Assembly (NCBI GenBank): GCA_024230695.1
Contig: JAAERC010000673.1
Coordinates: forward strand, 1 to 6,492
DNA length: 6,492 nucleotides
Origin: Candidatus Zixiibacteriota bacterium
Lineage (GTDB): Bacteria; Zixibacteria; MSB-5A5; GN15; PGXB01
Reading direction: 5' to 3'
A model generated the notes under the pieces. That model was not told the DNA's origin. It made no database searches and was given only the letters and a program-made list of their open reading frames with translations. Below, piece after piece: positions 1-5,289 of this stretch; positions within the stretch are counted from its first letter, which is position 1; each line of letters starts with the position of its first letter. A program made the translations under genes and the position numbers.

Positions 1-1350
1 CTCGCGGTATGGCGATGCCACCGAACCACAGTCAAGATGATCTCGACCAAAAACTATTGGTGCTTTGATCTTGCCTTTTTTGACCAGATCATTGACCATA
101 TCTGCAAACCGTGCTCGCTCACCATAACCAAGCCAGCAGATCCTGGCCGGAAGTCCCTGAAATTGTACTTTCTCTTGCGCCAGTTTGATCCATTGGCAAA
201 GCGATTTATTATTTTTGAATTCTTTTAATATCAATTCATCGGTAATATGAATATCATTCGGATCACCGGAAAGCGCCACCCAGCGGAACGGGCCTTTCCC
301 CTCGCAGAACAATGGACGAACATAAGCCGGGACAAATCCGGGATATGCAAAAGCTTCTTTAAATCCAGCTTTCTCAGCCTGCCCGCGAAGATTATTGCCA
401 TAATCAACAACTTTGGAACCGGCACGCTGGAAACGAACCATCGCTTCACAATGTTTTTTCATCGATTCATATGAACGTGATATATATTCACGAGGATTTT
501 TCTTACGTAATCTGATTGCTTCGGCAACATTCAAACCAACCGGAATATATCCATTCAACTCATCATGAGCCGAGGTCTGATCGGTGACTATATCAGGAAT
601 GATTCCGCGTCTGAAAACTTCCGGGAAAACTTCGGCGCAGTTGCCAACCAATCCAATCGAAATCGGTTCTTTACTGACCGAATGTTCCTTAATTAACTTA
701 ATAGCTTTATCAAGAGTTTTTACTTTAATATCACAATAACCGGTTTTAACACGACGATTAATTCGGGTATCATCAACTTCGACACAAATCATCGAGGCAC
801 CAGCCATCGTGGCTGATAATGGCTGGGCTCCACCCATCCCGCCCATACCGCCGGTTAATACCCAGCGTCCGGCCAAATCGCCTTTGAAATGTTGTCGGCC
901 CATCTCGGCAAAAGTTTCATAGGTGCCCTGCAAAATCCCCTGCGAACCAATATAGATCCAGCTTCCAGCGGTCATCTGACCAAACATGATCAGACCGAGT
1001 TTATCTAATTGACGGAATTTCTCCCATGTTGCCCATTTCGGAACCAGATTACTGTTGGCGATCAAAACTCGTGGAGAATGTTCATGCGTCTGGAAAATCC
1101 CCACCGGCTTGCCTGATTGCACAAGCAGGGTTTCATCGTTGGCAAGAGTTTTTAATGATTTGCAGATAGCGGCGTAACAATCCCAGTTACGGGCCGCTTT
1201 GCCTGAACCGCCATAGATGACAAGTTCTTTGGCATTTTCGGCAACTTCCTCATCGAGGTTATTATTTATCATCCTGAAGGCGGCTTCCTGATGCCATCCT
1301 TTACAGGTTATTTTTGAACCACGGGCCGCTTTAACCGGCTTATATTTCAT
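1..1350 (-). CDS. hutU: Urocanate hydratase (urocanase), C-terminus cut by window edge
   Basis: Cytoplasmic NAD+-dependent enzyme of histidine degradation that converts urocanate to 4-imidazolone-5-propionate. The frame is open from the ATG at 1350-1348 to the window edge, giving 450 codons; the family is usually about 555 residues, so roughly the last 100 are outside. Visible family signatures are [11 protein letters not shown] at 46-56, the NAD-binding [12 protein letters not shown] at 167-178, QTSAH at 258-262 and [10 protein letters not shown] ending near 406. Cys405 sits where the catalytic Cys410 of the Pseudomonas enzyme lies, and the other NAD-contact motifs show the same five-residue offset. 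The start is supported by GGAGG at 1360-1364, nine bases upstream. No broken frame or missing key residue is seen. The upstream neighbour is not a hut gene; whether hutH or hutI follows is outside the window. Identification is very secure from sequence motifs. Confidence 0.97.
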   Translation of the reverse strand, partial: MKYKPVKAARGSKITCKGWHQEAAFRMINNNLDEEVAENAKELVIYGGSGKAARNWDCYAAICKSLKTLANDETLLVQSGKPVGIFQTHEHSPRVLIANSNLVPKWATWEKFRQLDKLGLIMFGQMTAGSWIYIGSQGILQGTYETFAEMGRQHFKGDLAGRWVLTGGMGGMGGAQPLSATMAGASMICVEVDDTRINRRVKTGYCDIKVKTLDKAIKLIKEHSVSKEPISIGLVGNCAEVFPEVFRRGIIPDIVTDQTSAHDELNGYIPVGLNVAEAIRLRKKNPREYISRSYESMKKHCEAMVRFQRAGSKVVDYGNNLRGQAEKAGFKEAFAYPGFVPAYVRPLFCEGKGPFRWVALSGDPNDIHITDELILKEFKNNKSLCQWIKLAQEKVQFQGLPARICWLGYGERARFADMVNDLVKKGKIKAPIVFGRDHLDCGSVASPYRE

Positions 1351-1377
1351 ATTCCAAAACCTCCATAAAAGTTTTTC

Positions 1378-1406
1378 AATATATTGATATAACCGGAATT
1401 ATGCAA
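1378..1406 (-). promoter_or_regulatory. Candidate sigma70-type promoter for hutU
   Basis: On the minus strand TTGCAT (1406-1401) and TATATT (1383-1378) are separated by 17 bases, followed by a short leader with GGAGG at 1360-1364 before the hutU ATG. The -10 matches consensus at 5 of 6 positions, the -35 at only 3 of 6. The -10 lies inside a perfect 10-base palindrome, CAATATATTG (1377-1386), which could be chance in AT-rich DNA or a regulator site. Confidence 0.4.
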
Positions 1407-1462
1407 ATGGAAAGTTTGAAGGGAAAATCGATTTATTTTAGAGGCGCCCCACAAGCATGCCA

Positions 1463-1494
1463 TAAATCCTGAGATAAACGAAGGGCTGTGGGCT
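1463..1494. repeat. Repeat module A, copy 1
   Basis: Reads TAAATCCTGAGATAAACGAA followed by GGGCTGTGGGCT. It aligns with 3790-3819 over 32 columns with about 27 identities, 3 mismatches and 2 single-base gaps. Both copies are in the same orientation, are intergenic, and are preceded by a similar CCACA word. The strand assignment of any function is unknown. Confidence 0.65.
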
Positions 1495-1500
1495 ATTGTG

Positions 1501-1524
1501 CCGTCAGGAACCCTTTCCTGACGG
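1501..1524. repeat. Repeat module B, copy 1: perfect 10-bp hairpin
   Basis: CCGTCAGGAA (1501-1510) pairs perfectly with TTCCTGACGG (1515-1524) across a CCCT loop. A decayed relative with the same outer CCGTC/GACGG and the word CCTGACGG is found at 3518-3542. It is not followed by a T-run on either strand, so it is not a canonical intrinsic terminator. Confidence 0.7.
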
Positions 1525-1537
1525 AATCTCAATGTGT

Positions 1538-1559
1538 TGTCGGGTCGCCGCACCCGACA
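1538..1559. repeat. 8-bp hairpin with CGCCGC loop
   Basis: TGTCGGGT (1538-1545) pairs perfectly with ACCCGACA (1552-1559) around a six-base loop. It is markedly GC-richer than the surrounding DNA and follows the module B hairpin by 13 bases. No second copy is seen in this window. Confidence 0.65.
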
Positions 1560-1576
1560 GGAATTTTGTGGGCGGC

Positions 1577-1589
1577 AGACGCCTCGTCT
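1577..1589. repeat. Short 5-bp hairpin at the right end of the block
   Basis: AGACG (1577-1581) and CGTCT (1585-1589) form a perfect short stem with a CCT loop, overlapping the right end (CGCCTC) of the block's outer inverted repeat. Alone it could be chance; its position as the third hairpin in a row makes it worth recording. Confidence 0.35.
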
Positions 1590-1618
1590 TCCTCATCGTA
1601 TGATTCACTAAAATAGAC

Positions 1619-2080
1619 TCAATACCCGGAAGATTTGCCGGTGAAAGAATCTATATCGACACGGATAATCAAGCACCTATCTGTTGATTTTTTATTCAAC
1701 TCGATCTCGCCGTCATAGTACTGCGTCATCAGGGCTACCAGCCCTTTCCGTTTTTCCAAATCATCAGTAACTAAATAAGCCTTACCGAAACCCATCACCG
1801 AACGGTATTTGGTGCCCCACTTGCACGCCTCTTTACCTTTGTTTTCCAACTCCTGCTCGACTTCGAACAATAAACAGACATTATTGTTCTTTTTGAGAAT
1901 ATCGATCTTGCGTCCCTCATACGCCGCGTGAATATAAATCGAATTCTCTTTTCGTCCAAAATTAACCGGAACAATATACGGCTGGTTACCATCAGACAGC
2001 GCCATATGACAAAATGTCGAGTTGGCAATTATCTGGTCGATAATCTTTTGGTCAGTTATTTCAAGCTCTTTTTTTCGCAT
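1619..2080 (-). CDS. PNPOx-like / Nim-type flavin-binding split-barrel protein
   Basis: A 153-residue cytoplasmic protein of the pyridoxamine 5'-phosphate oxidase-like fold, in the branch that includes NimA-type nitroimidazole reductases. Features fitting the family are the short helical N-terminus with TDQKIIDQII (9-18), PYIVPVNF at 34-41, IYIHAAYEGRK at 48-58 (His51 lies where Nim proteins carry a ligand- or cofactor-associated histidine), W88, YRSVMGFG at 92-99, EKRKGLVALM at 109-118, and the closing D-x-FTGKSSG near 144-152. Length is normal for the family, which binds FMN or a related flavin and usually acts as a dimer. The physiological substrate cannot be read from sequence, and drug resistance should not be assumed. 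The ATG at 2080 is followed in frame by all motifs, and an in-frame TAG lies two codons upstream. No clear Shine-Dalgarno precedes it. Confidence 0.88.
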   Translation of the reverse strand: MRKKELEITDQKIIDQIIANSTFCHMALSDGNQPYIVPVNFGRKENSIYIHAAYEGRKIDILKKNNNVCLLFEVEQELENKGKEACKWGTKYRSVMGFGKAYLVTDDLEKRKGLVALMTQYYDGEIELNKKSTDRCLIIRVDIDSFTGKSSGY

Positions 2081-2086
2081 ATGCTA

Positions 2087-2114
2087 TAAATACGGAAATT
2101 GATTGATGAAACAA
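2087..2114 (-). promoter_or_regulatory. Weak promoter candidate, possibly giving a leaderless mRNA
   Basis: TTGTTT (2114-2109) and TATTTA (2092-2087) lie 16 bases apart on the minus strand. The -10 candidate is only about seven bases from the ATG at 2080, which would put transcription initiation at or next to the start codon. This fits the missing ribosome-binding site, but both hexamers are poor matches in AT-rich DNA. Confidence 0.2.
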
Positions 2115-2187
2115 AGAAGATTTTCCAGTAGATCAGGAGCCCTGTGCTCTTGGCTTTATTATTTACTTGCCCTCGATAATAAATTGC

Positions 2188-3402
2188 CTACTTGCGCCAG
2201 TCACCCTTATAATTGAGTTTCCTGAAGAATTGATCTAGAGTCTCATGAAAACTCCAACCTGTAACAAGGGAAATGGTAAGCGTATTTCCAGAAAGATCAG
2301 TACCCCCTGGATTGTTATAATCGACCAGACCGTAACGAACAATACCGCCAATATACCAGCCCTTTCTTTTATCTATGAAAATTCTTTGACGCAGGCCAAT
2401 ATTGGCCGTGAATGAACCGTGGTGAACATATTCTTCTGGGTCATTAATTTTTTTCACACTATTAAGATGATCATACCCAAGTCCAACAAAAATATCCGTA
2501 CTAATAGTAGAATTATCTATGAATTTTAGGCCAATCTCCGCCCCCAAATAAGTACTACTGAATTCTTTGGTTGAAACAATTTGCCCTAGGCTGTCTATCA
2601 AGTAATTGCTCTTTGATTGTACAAATCGGAATCCAAATACAAAATCGGCCCGCCACAATTTTCCCTCACCGCCAATTTGAAATCCCAGATCAGGGTGGTT
2701 TCCTAACAGTTTATTGTTCCCCTGGGGTATCCAGCTTCCCATTAAAATACTCATATGCCCGCGAGAAGGATACATCATTTTTGTTCGATTGATATACCGA
2801 TTATAACTTCTTTGGATAGCAGTACCTTTTAGTTCATCCGATTGTATAAGACTAAAGGCACTGTCGAATTCCCCTCCGTAATATAATCCAAGCGTTTGTC
2901 CTGTTGGCTGAACATCTGATTTTGAAGAAACCTTCTGAGCAAGGTTTTCCTGAAATTGTTCAAAATTGTCATGAGTGTTATCAGTCGGCTGCTTTGAACC
3001 ATAAAGATAAGACCAGTTCCTCCAACCTCGGATGTATTCCTGCTCACTTCGGTGCCAAAGCATTTGAGGAATAGTCGCGAAACCTATTAGAGAATCGTCA
3101 AAGTGTCCCTGATCTGTTAACAATAATAAACGGGTTACTTCCAAGTTAGCCGAGGGACCACATTCGGACTTAATATAATCTATAACATCTAGGATTGAAT
3201 CTGCCCGTTGAATGCTATAGAGTCGCGGAGCCTGGCGTTCAAAATTATAATGGTAATTTTTACACTTACTAGGATCATCCTGAGTAAGGAATTCATGCAT
3301 CTGCTTCAATTCCCCAGGCATACGCTTCGAAACATGGGCGCATGACGATAGGATACACAAAATTAGCAAGGCAACAAATGATAGAATAATACGTAGATTC
3401 AT
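2188..3402 (-). CDS. Hypothetical lipoprotein with predicted C-terminal beta-barrel
   Basis: This 404-residue protein is not recognised as a named family. Residues 1-21 form a lipoprotein signal: positively charged Arg4, hydrophobic IILSFVALLILCI, and lipobox LSSC with Cys21 as the likely lipidated residue. Residues about 25-205 are mixed or helical, with an amphipathic stretch at 64-81, a Trp/Tyr-rich patch at 115-134 (WHRSEQEY, GWRNWSYLYG), and a polar linker at 136-170. From about 215 to 385 there are some eight alternating, glycine-rich, aromatic-ended strands (near 215-225, 237-248, 251-262, 282-294, 299-309, 328-339, 348-358, 374-384), as in small outer-membrane barrels. The chain continues 20 residues past the last strand (DQFFRKLNYKGDWRK) rather than ending on an aromatic. 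The start has only a weak AGAAG-like upstream site. Envelope location is well supported; function is unknown. Confidence 0.8.
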   Translation of the reverse strand: MNLRIILSFVALLILCILSSCAHVSKRMPGELKQMHEFLTQDDPSKCKNYHYNFERQAPRLYSIQRADSILDVIDYIKSECGPSANLEVTRLLLLTDQGHFDDSLIGFATIPQMLWHRSEQEYIRGWRNWSYLYGSKQPTDNTHDNFEQFQENLAQKVSSKSDVQPTGQTLGLYYGGEFDSAFSLIQSDELKGTAIQRSYNRYINRTKMMYPSRGHMSILMGSWIPQGNNKLLGNHPDLGFQIGGEGKLWRADFVFGFRFVQSKSNYLIDSLGQIVSTKEFSSTYLGAEIGLKFIDNSTISTDIFVGLGYDHLNSVKKINDPEEYVHHGSFTANIGLRQRIFIDKRKGWYIGGIVRYGLVDYNNPGGTDLSGNTLTISLVTGWSFHETLDQFFRKLNYKGDWRK

Positions 3403-3439
3403 AACTGACCACTTCTAAAATATATTTTATAAGAGCAAT

Positions 3440-3467
3440 ATTATACTTATTCTAAGCAAGCGCAACA
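3440..3467 (-). promoter_or_regulatory. Candidate promoter for the lipoprotein gene
   Basis: A perfect TATAAT lies at 3445-3440 on the minus strand, 38 bases upstream of the ATG at 3402. The best-spaced upstream hexamer, TGTTGC (3467-3462, 16-base spacer), is a poor -35, so the call rests mostly on the -10. Confidence 0.35.
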
Positions 3468-3517
3468 TGAAACCAATAATAACATGGAATATTTGCATTA
3501 TTATTGATTCACCCATG

Positions 3518-3542
3518 CCGTCTTAGAACCTTTTCCTGACGG
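3518..3542. repeat. Repeat module B, degenerate copy 2
   Basis: The outer stem CCGTC (3518-3522) / GACGG (3538-3542) and the right arm CCTGACGG match the hairpin at 1501-1524, but the left arm has decayed (TTAGAACC instead of AGGAACC), leaving a 5-bp stem. The preceding G and the shared GAACC-TTT-CCTGACGG pattern support common origin rather than chance. Confidence 0.5.
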
Positions 3543-3564
3543 TAATATTCAATTTCACCACAAC

Positions 3565-3672
3565 ATCAATGTTGATTCATCTCTCCACATATCAACAAAG
3601 AACAAAAATGCGAAAATAATTATGTCGATGAACAAAAACCCCTATACCGGAACATACAAAATCAACATCGAT
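3565..3672. repeat. Imperfect 13-base inverted repeat
   Basis: ATCAATGTTGATT at 3565-3577 and the reverse complement of 3660-3672 (ATCGATGTTGATT) agree at 12 of 13 bases, separated by 82 bases. The left copy is itself part of a short palindrome, CAACAT-CA-ATGTTG (3561-3574). AT-rich composition makes chance possible. Confidence 0.3.
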
Positions 3673-3692
3673 TAAGTAGCAATTTCTCAAAA

Positions 3693-3721
3693 GTGAAGGA
3701 ACGAACCCATTTTGCTATAAT
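3693..3721 (+). promoter_or_regulatory. Extended -10 promoter candidate reading toward the acetyltransferase
   Basis: TGCTATAAT (3713-3721) is a perfect extended -10 motif, with GTGAAG 17 bases upstream (3693-3698) as a weak -35. Transcription would start near 3728, just before GGAGGTG, and run through repeat module A, giving the gene at 3943 a leader of about 215 bases or producing a separate short transcript. Confidence 0.4.
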
Positions 3722-3789
3722 TGCATGGAGGTGTTTACCTTACAAGGAATTTTCACTAAATCTAATTTGTTGTGCTCCACAGCTTGTTG

Positions 3790-3819
3790 TAAATCCTAAG
3801 TAAACGAAGGGTTATGGCT
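3790..3819. repeat. Repeat module A, copy 2
   Basis: Reads TAAATCCTAAGTAAACGAAG followed by GGTTATGGCT, a diverged same-orientation copy of 1463-1494; the similarity extends weakly leftward through TCCACA (3775-3780). Here module A lies about 250 bases downstream of module B, the opposite order to the first locus, so the modules move or persist independently. Confidence 0.6.
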
Positions 3820-3848
3820 TAACTAATTGGTGTGTATAACCATAAAAA

Positions 3849-3863
3849 GACAACGATGTTGTC
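3849..3863. promoter_or_regulatory. Palindromic operator candidate GACAAC-N3-GTTGTC
   Basis: A perfect 6-3-6 dyad (GACAAC, GAT, GTTGTC) ends one base before the -35 element TTGACC of the promoter candidate at 3865-3893. Size and placement fit a dimeric regulator contacting the promoter's upstream edge. No regulator gene is present in the window, so its owner is unknown. Confidence 0.4.
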
Positions 3864-3864
3864 A

Positions 3865-3893
3865 TTGACCAAAGCAACTCAATCAATTATTTT
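3865..3893 (+). promoter_or_regulatory. Sigma70-type promoter candidate for the acetyltransferase
   Basis: TTGACC (3865-3870, 5 of 6 to consensus) is followed after exactly 17 bases by TATTTT (3888-3893, 4 of 6). Initiation near 3900 would give a leader of about 43 bases before the ATG at 3943. It is better spaced than the upstream extended -10 candidate and adjoins a palindrome. Confidence 0.5.
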
Positions 3894-3932
3894 GCGTATT
3901 CAATAGAACAGATAATTATGACTATTACATAC

Positions 3933-3937
3933 AGGAG
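3933..3937 (+). promoter_or_regulatory. Ribosome-binding site deciding the start at 3943
   Basis: AGGAG lies five bases before the ATG at 3943. It favours this start over the ATG at 3918, which is out of frame and lacks a Shine-Dalgarno. Confidence 0.75.
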
Positions 3938-3942
3938 TCACA

Positions 3943-5202
3943 ATGGGTCAGATAAAAATATTACCAAATAAAGATTTTGTGCACTACGCCAAAACGATGA
4001 TAAACGCTTTCCCCGGATTCCCCGGTTATGAATCGCCCGATAAACCGTCTATAGATAAGCTCAGCAAAATCCTCAAAAAAATGGATAAAGACGATTCCAC
4101 TCTTAATTATTTTGGATATTACGAAAACAAAATTTTCCTGGGCGGGATCCGATTTTTTGATTTTACGATGAATCTTTTTGGCAATAGCGTGATAAATGGC
4201 GGCGGGTCCCTTTTGGGCGTTGATCTGATGCACAAAAAAGAAAGAATCGCCAAACAACTAATGGAATTTTTTCTTGATTATTATCTTAAAAAGAAAGCAA
4301 CTATTATCTCGCTTTATCCATTCCGCCCCGATTTTTATCATAAGATGGGTTTTGGGTATGGTGCCAAACGAAATGATTATATTATCAAACCATTGGAACT
4401 ACCCGATAAAGGCGACAAATCAAAAGTTCGTTTCTATGAGAAAAAAGACTGGGCAAAACTTAAGGCCTGTTATAATAGGTACGCCAAAAAGAGGCATGGG
4501 ATGTACCAGAAGGTTACTGCAGAAAGAAGACGATACGACGCAGATAGTGTCAGAATCGCCCTCTATGAGCAAAAAGGCAAAGTTCTGGGTTATGTTGCTT
4601 TTACCTTTAAAACCAGCCCGGATGAAAGCTTTCTCAAAATTCAAATCAAGGTCTCGGAATTTATTTATGAGACCCGTGAAGCCTTTTTGGGCCTGATATC
4701 TTTTCTTCGCAGTCAGGGTGATCAAGCCAAATATATTATAATGCCATCACCGGATGACAACCTTCATTTTTTGCCGTTTGACCCTAGGAATCATACCGAT
4801 AGATTGTTATCTGTTTTGGCACATGAGACAAATATTCAGGGAGTCGGCGTTATGTATCGGATAATTGATACGCCCGGATTTTTTAAGATATTAAAGAATC
4901 ATAATTTTAATAACCAGACCTGCCGAATGAAGATCTCTATAAATGACAGCTTCTTAAAAAGTAATAATAAAAGTTTTATTGTTTCATTTGATAACGGCAA
5001 AGCCAAAGTGAATAAAACAGATAATGCTGAAGTTGAAATAAAACTCAATGTTGCCGAGTTTTCATCGATGGTTCTTGGAGTTGTCGATTTTAAGACGCTT
5101 TATAATTATGGATTGGCCGAGATTTCAAATACTAAATATATCGAAATAGTTAACAGTACATTCTTAACCGAGTCGAAACCAATAACAACAACTGATTTTT
5201 AG
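3943..5202 (+). CDS. Eis-like GNAT acetyltransferase with SCP2-like C-terminal domain
   Basis: This 419-residue cytosolic protein has the three-part plan of the Eis family: an N-terminal GNAT domain (about 1-150), a second GNAT-like domain (about 160-310) and a sterol-carrier-protein-2-like domain (about 320-415). In the first domain, GVDLMHKKERIAKQL (92-106) is the acetyl-CoA pyrophosphate-loop region and LYPFRPDFYHKMGFG (124-138) the end of the fold, with Tyr132 placed like the general-acid Tyr126 of mycobacterial Eis. The chain ends in Phe419, fitting the family mechanism in which the C-terminal carboxylate acts as base. The usual R-x-x-G-x-A loop glycine appears replaced by Arg101, perhaps a subfamily trait. 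Eis enzymes acetylate amines such as aminoglycosides or lysines; the substrate here is unknown and resistance should not be inferred. The gene stands alone, with its own promoter candidates. Confidence 0.88.
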   Translation: MGQIKILPNKDFVHYAKTMINAFPGFPGYESPDKPSIDKLSKILKKMDKDDSTLNYFGYYENKIFLGGIRFFDFTMNLFGNSVINGGGSLLGVDLMHKKERIAKQLMEFFLDYYLKKKATIISLYPFRPDFYHKMGFGYGAKRNDYIIKPLELPDKGDKSKVRFYEKKDWAKLKACYNRYAKKRHGMYQKVTAERRRYDADSVRIALYEQKGKVLGYVAFTFKTSPDESFLKIQIKVSEFIYETREAFLGLISFLRSQGDQAKYIIMPSPDDNLHFLPFDPRNHTDRLLSVLAHETNIQGVGVMYRIIDTPGFFKILKNHNFNNQTCRMKISINDSFLKSNNKSFIVSFDNGKAKVNKTDNAEVEIKLNVAEFSSMVLGVVDFKTLYNYGLAEISNTKYIEIVNSTFLTESKPITTTDF

Positions 5203-5220
5203 ATAAGTACATAACAACGA

Positions 5221-5241
5221 CCCGCCGGGGATAACAGCGGG
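5221..5241. terminator. Weak hairpin between convergent genes
   Basis: CCCGC (5221-5225) can pair with GCGGG (5237-5241) across an 11-base loop, 18 bases after the acetyltransferase stop and 48 bases beyond the FN3 gene's stop. Its position between convergent genes suggests bidirectional termination. The stem is short and no proper T-run follows on either strand, so the call is tentative. Confidence 0.35.
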
Positions 5242-5289
5242 CCATTGCTTCAGAGAGATCAGAAAGAAAAGGTGCTTTTACTTTATCTC

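Larger units (their letters stand above)
1441..1589. repeat. Composite intergenic hairpin block (REP- or MITE-like)
   Basis: This GC-richer block between hutU and the flavoprotein gene holds three consecutive perfect hairpins plus a conserved module shared with 3790-3819. Its ends are inverted copies: GAGGCG at 1441-1446 with CGCCTC at 1580-1585, and CCCACA at 1448-1453 with TGTGGG at 1567-1572. A second TGTGGG (1487-1492) can pair with the same CCCACA to enclose only the first module. No transposase and no clear target-site duplication are visible. A dispersed non-autonomous repeat is the best reading; an RNA processing or termination role for the flavoprotein transcript is possible, but no U-tract follows the hairpins. 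Confidence 0.6.
3403..3942. other. 540-base divergent intergenic region
   Basis: The gap between the divergent lipoprotein and acetyltransferase genes contains no convincing coding sequence. It carries a minus-strand TATAAT, two plus-strand promoter candidates, a short palindrome, diverged copies of repeat modules B and A, and a 13-base imperfect inverted repeat. Tiny frames at 3467-3526 (19 codons), 3622-3675 (17 codons) and 3725-3799 (24 codons) have no supporting start context or homology. An orphan GGAGGTG (3727-3733) is not followed by a start codon at usable spacing. The region could be a decayed gene or a long regulated leader. Confidence 0.6.

Noticed and set aside
37..474. Plus-strand open frames of 63 and 75 codons, and a minus-strand one of 72, inside hutU
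   Set aside because: They overlap a frame with unmistakable urocanase motifs and have no family resemblance of their own.
1347..1553. Minus-strand 68-codon open frame across the hairpin block
   Set aside because: It is made of repeat hairpin sequence, runs over the hutU start and ribosome-binding site, and its composition is not protein-like.
2130..2160. GAGC...GCTC hairpin as a terminator after the lipoprotein gene
   Set aside because: Only four base pairs and no T-run downstream on the minus strand.
1619..3402. Flavoprotein and lipoprotein genes as one functional operon
   Set aside because: They are on the same strand, but the 107-base gap and unrelated predicted roles and locations give no support for a shared function; co-transcription remains possible.
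3467..3799. Three tiny plus-strand frames of 17 to 24 codons in the divergent gap
   Set aside because: None has a ribosome-binding site at proper spacing or a recognisable peptide character; such frames are expected by chance in this much AT-rich DNA.
3961..4725. Open frames of about 100 to 140 codons overlapping the acetyltransferase in other frames
   Set aside because: They overlap a gene with clear GNAT and SCP2-like features; the antisense frames follow its codon structure.
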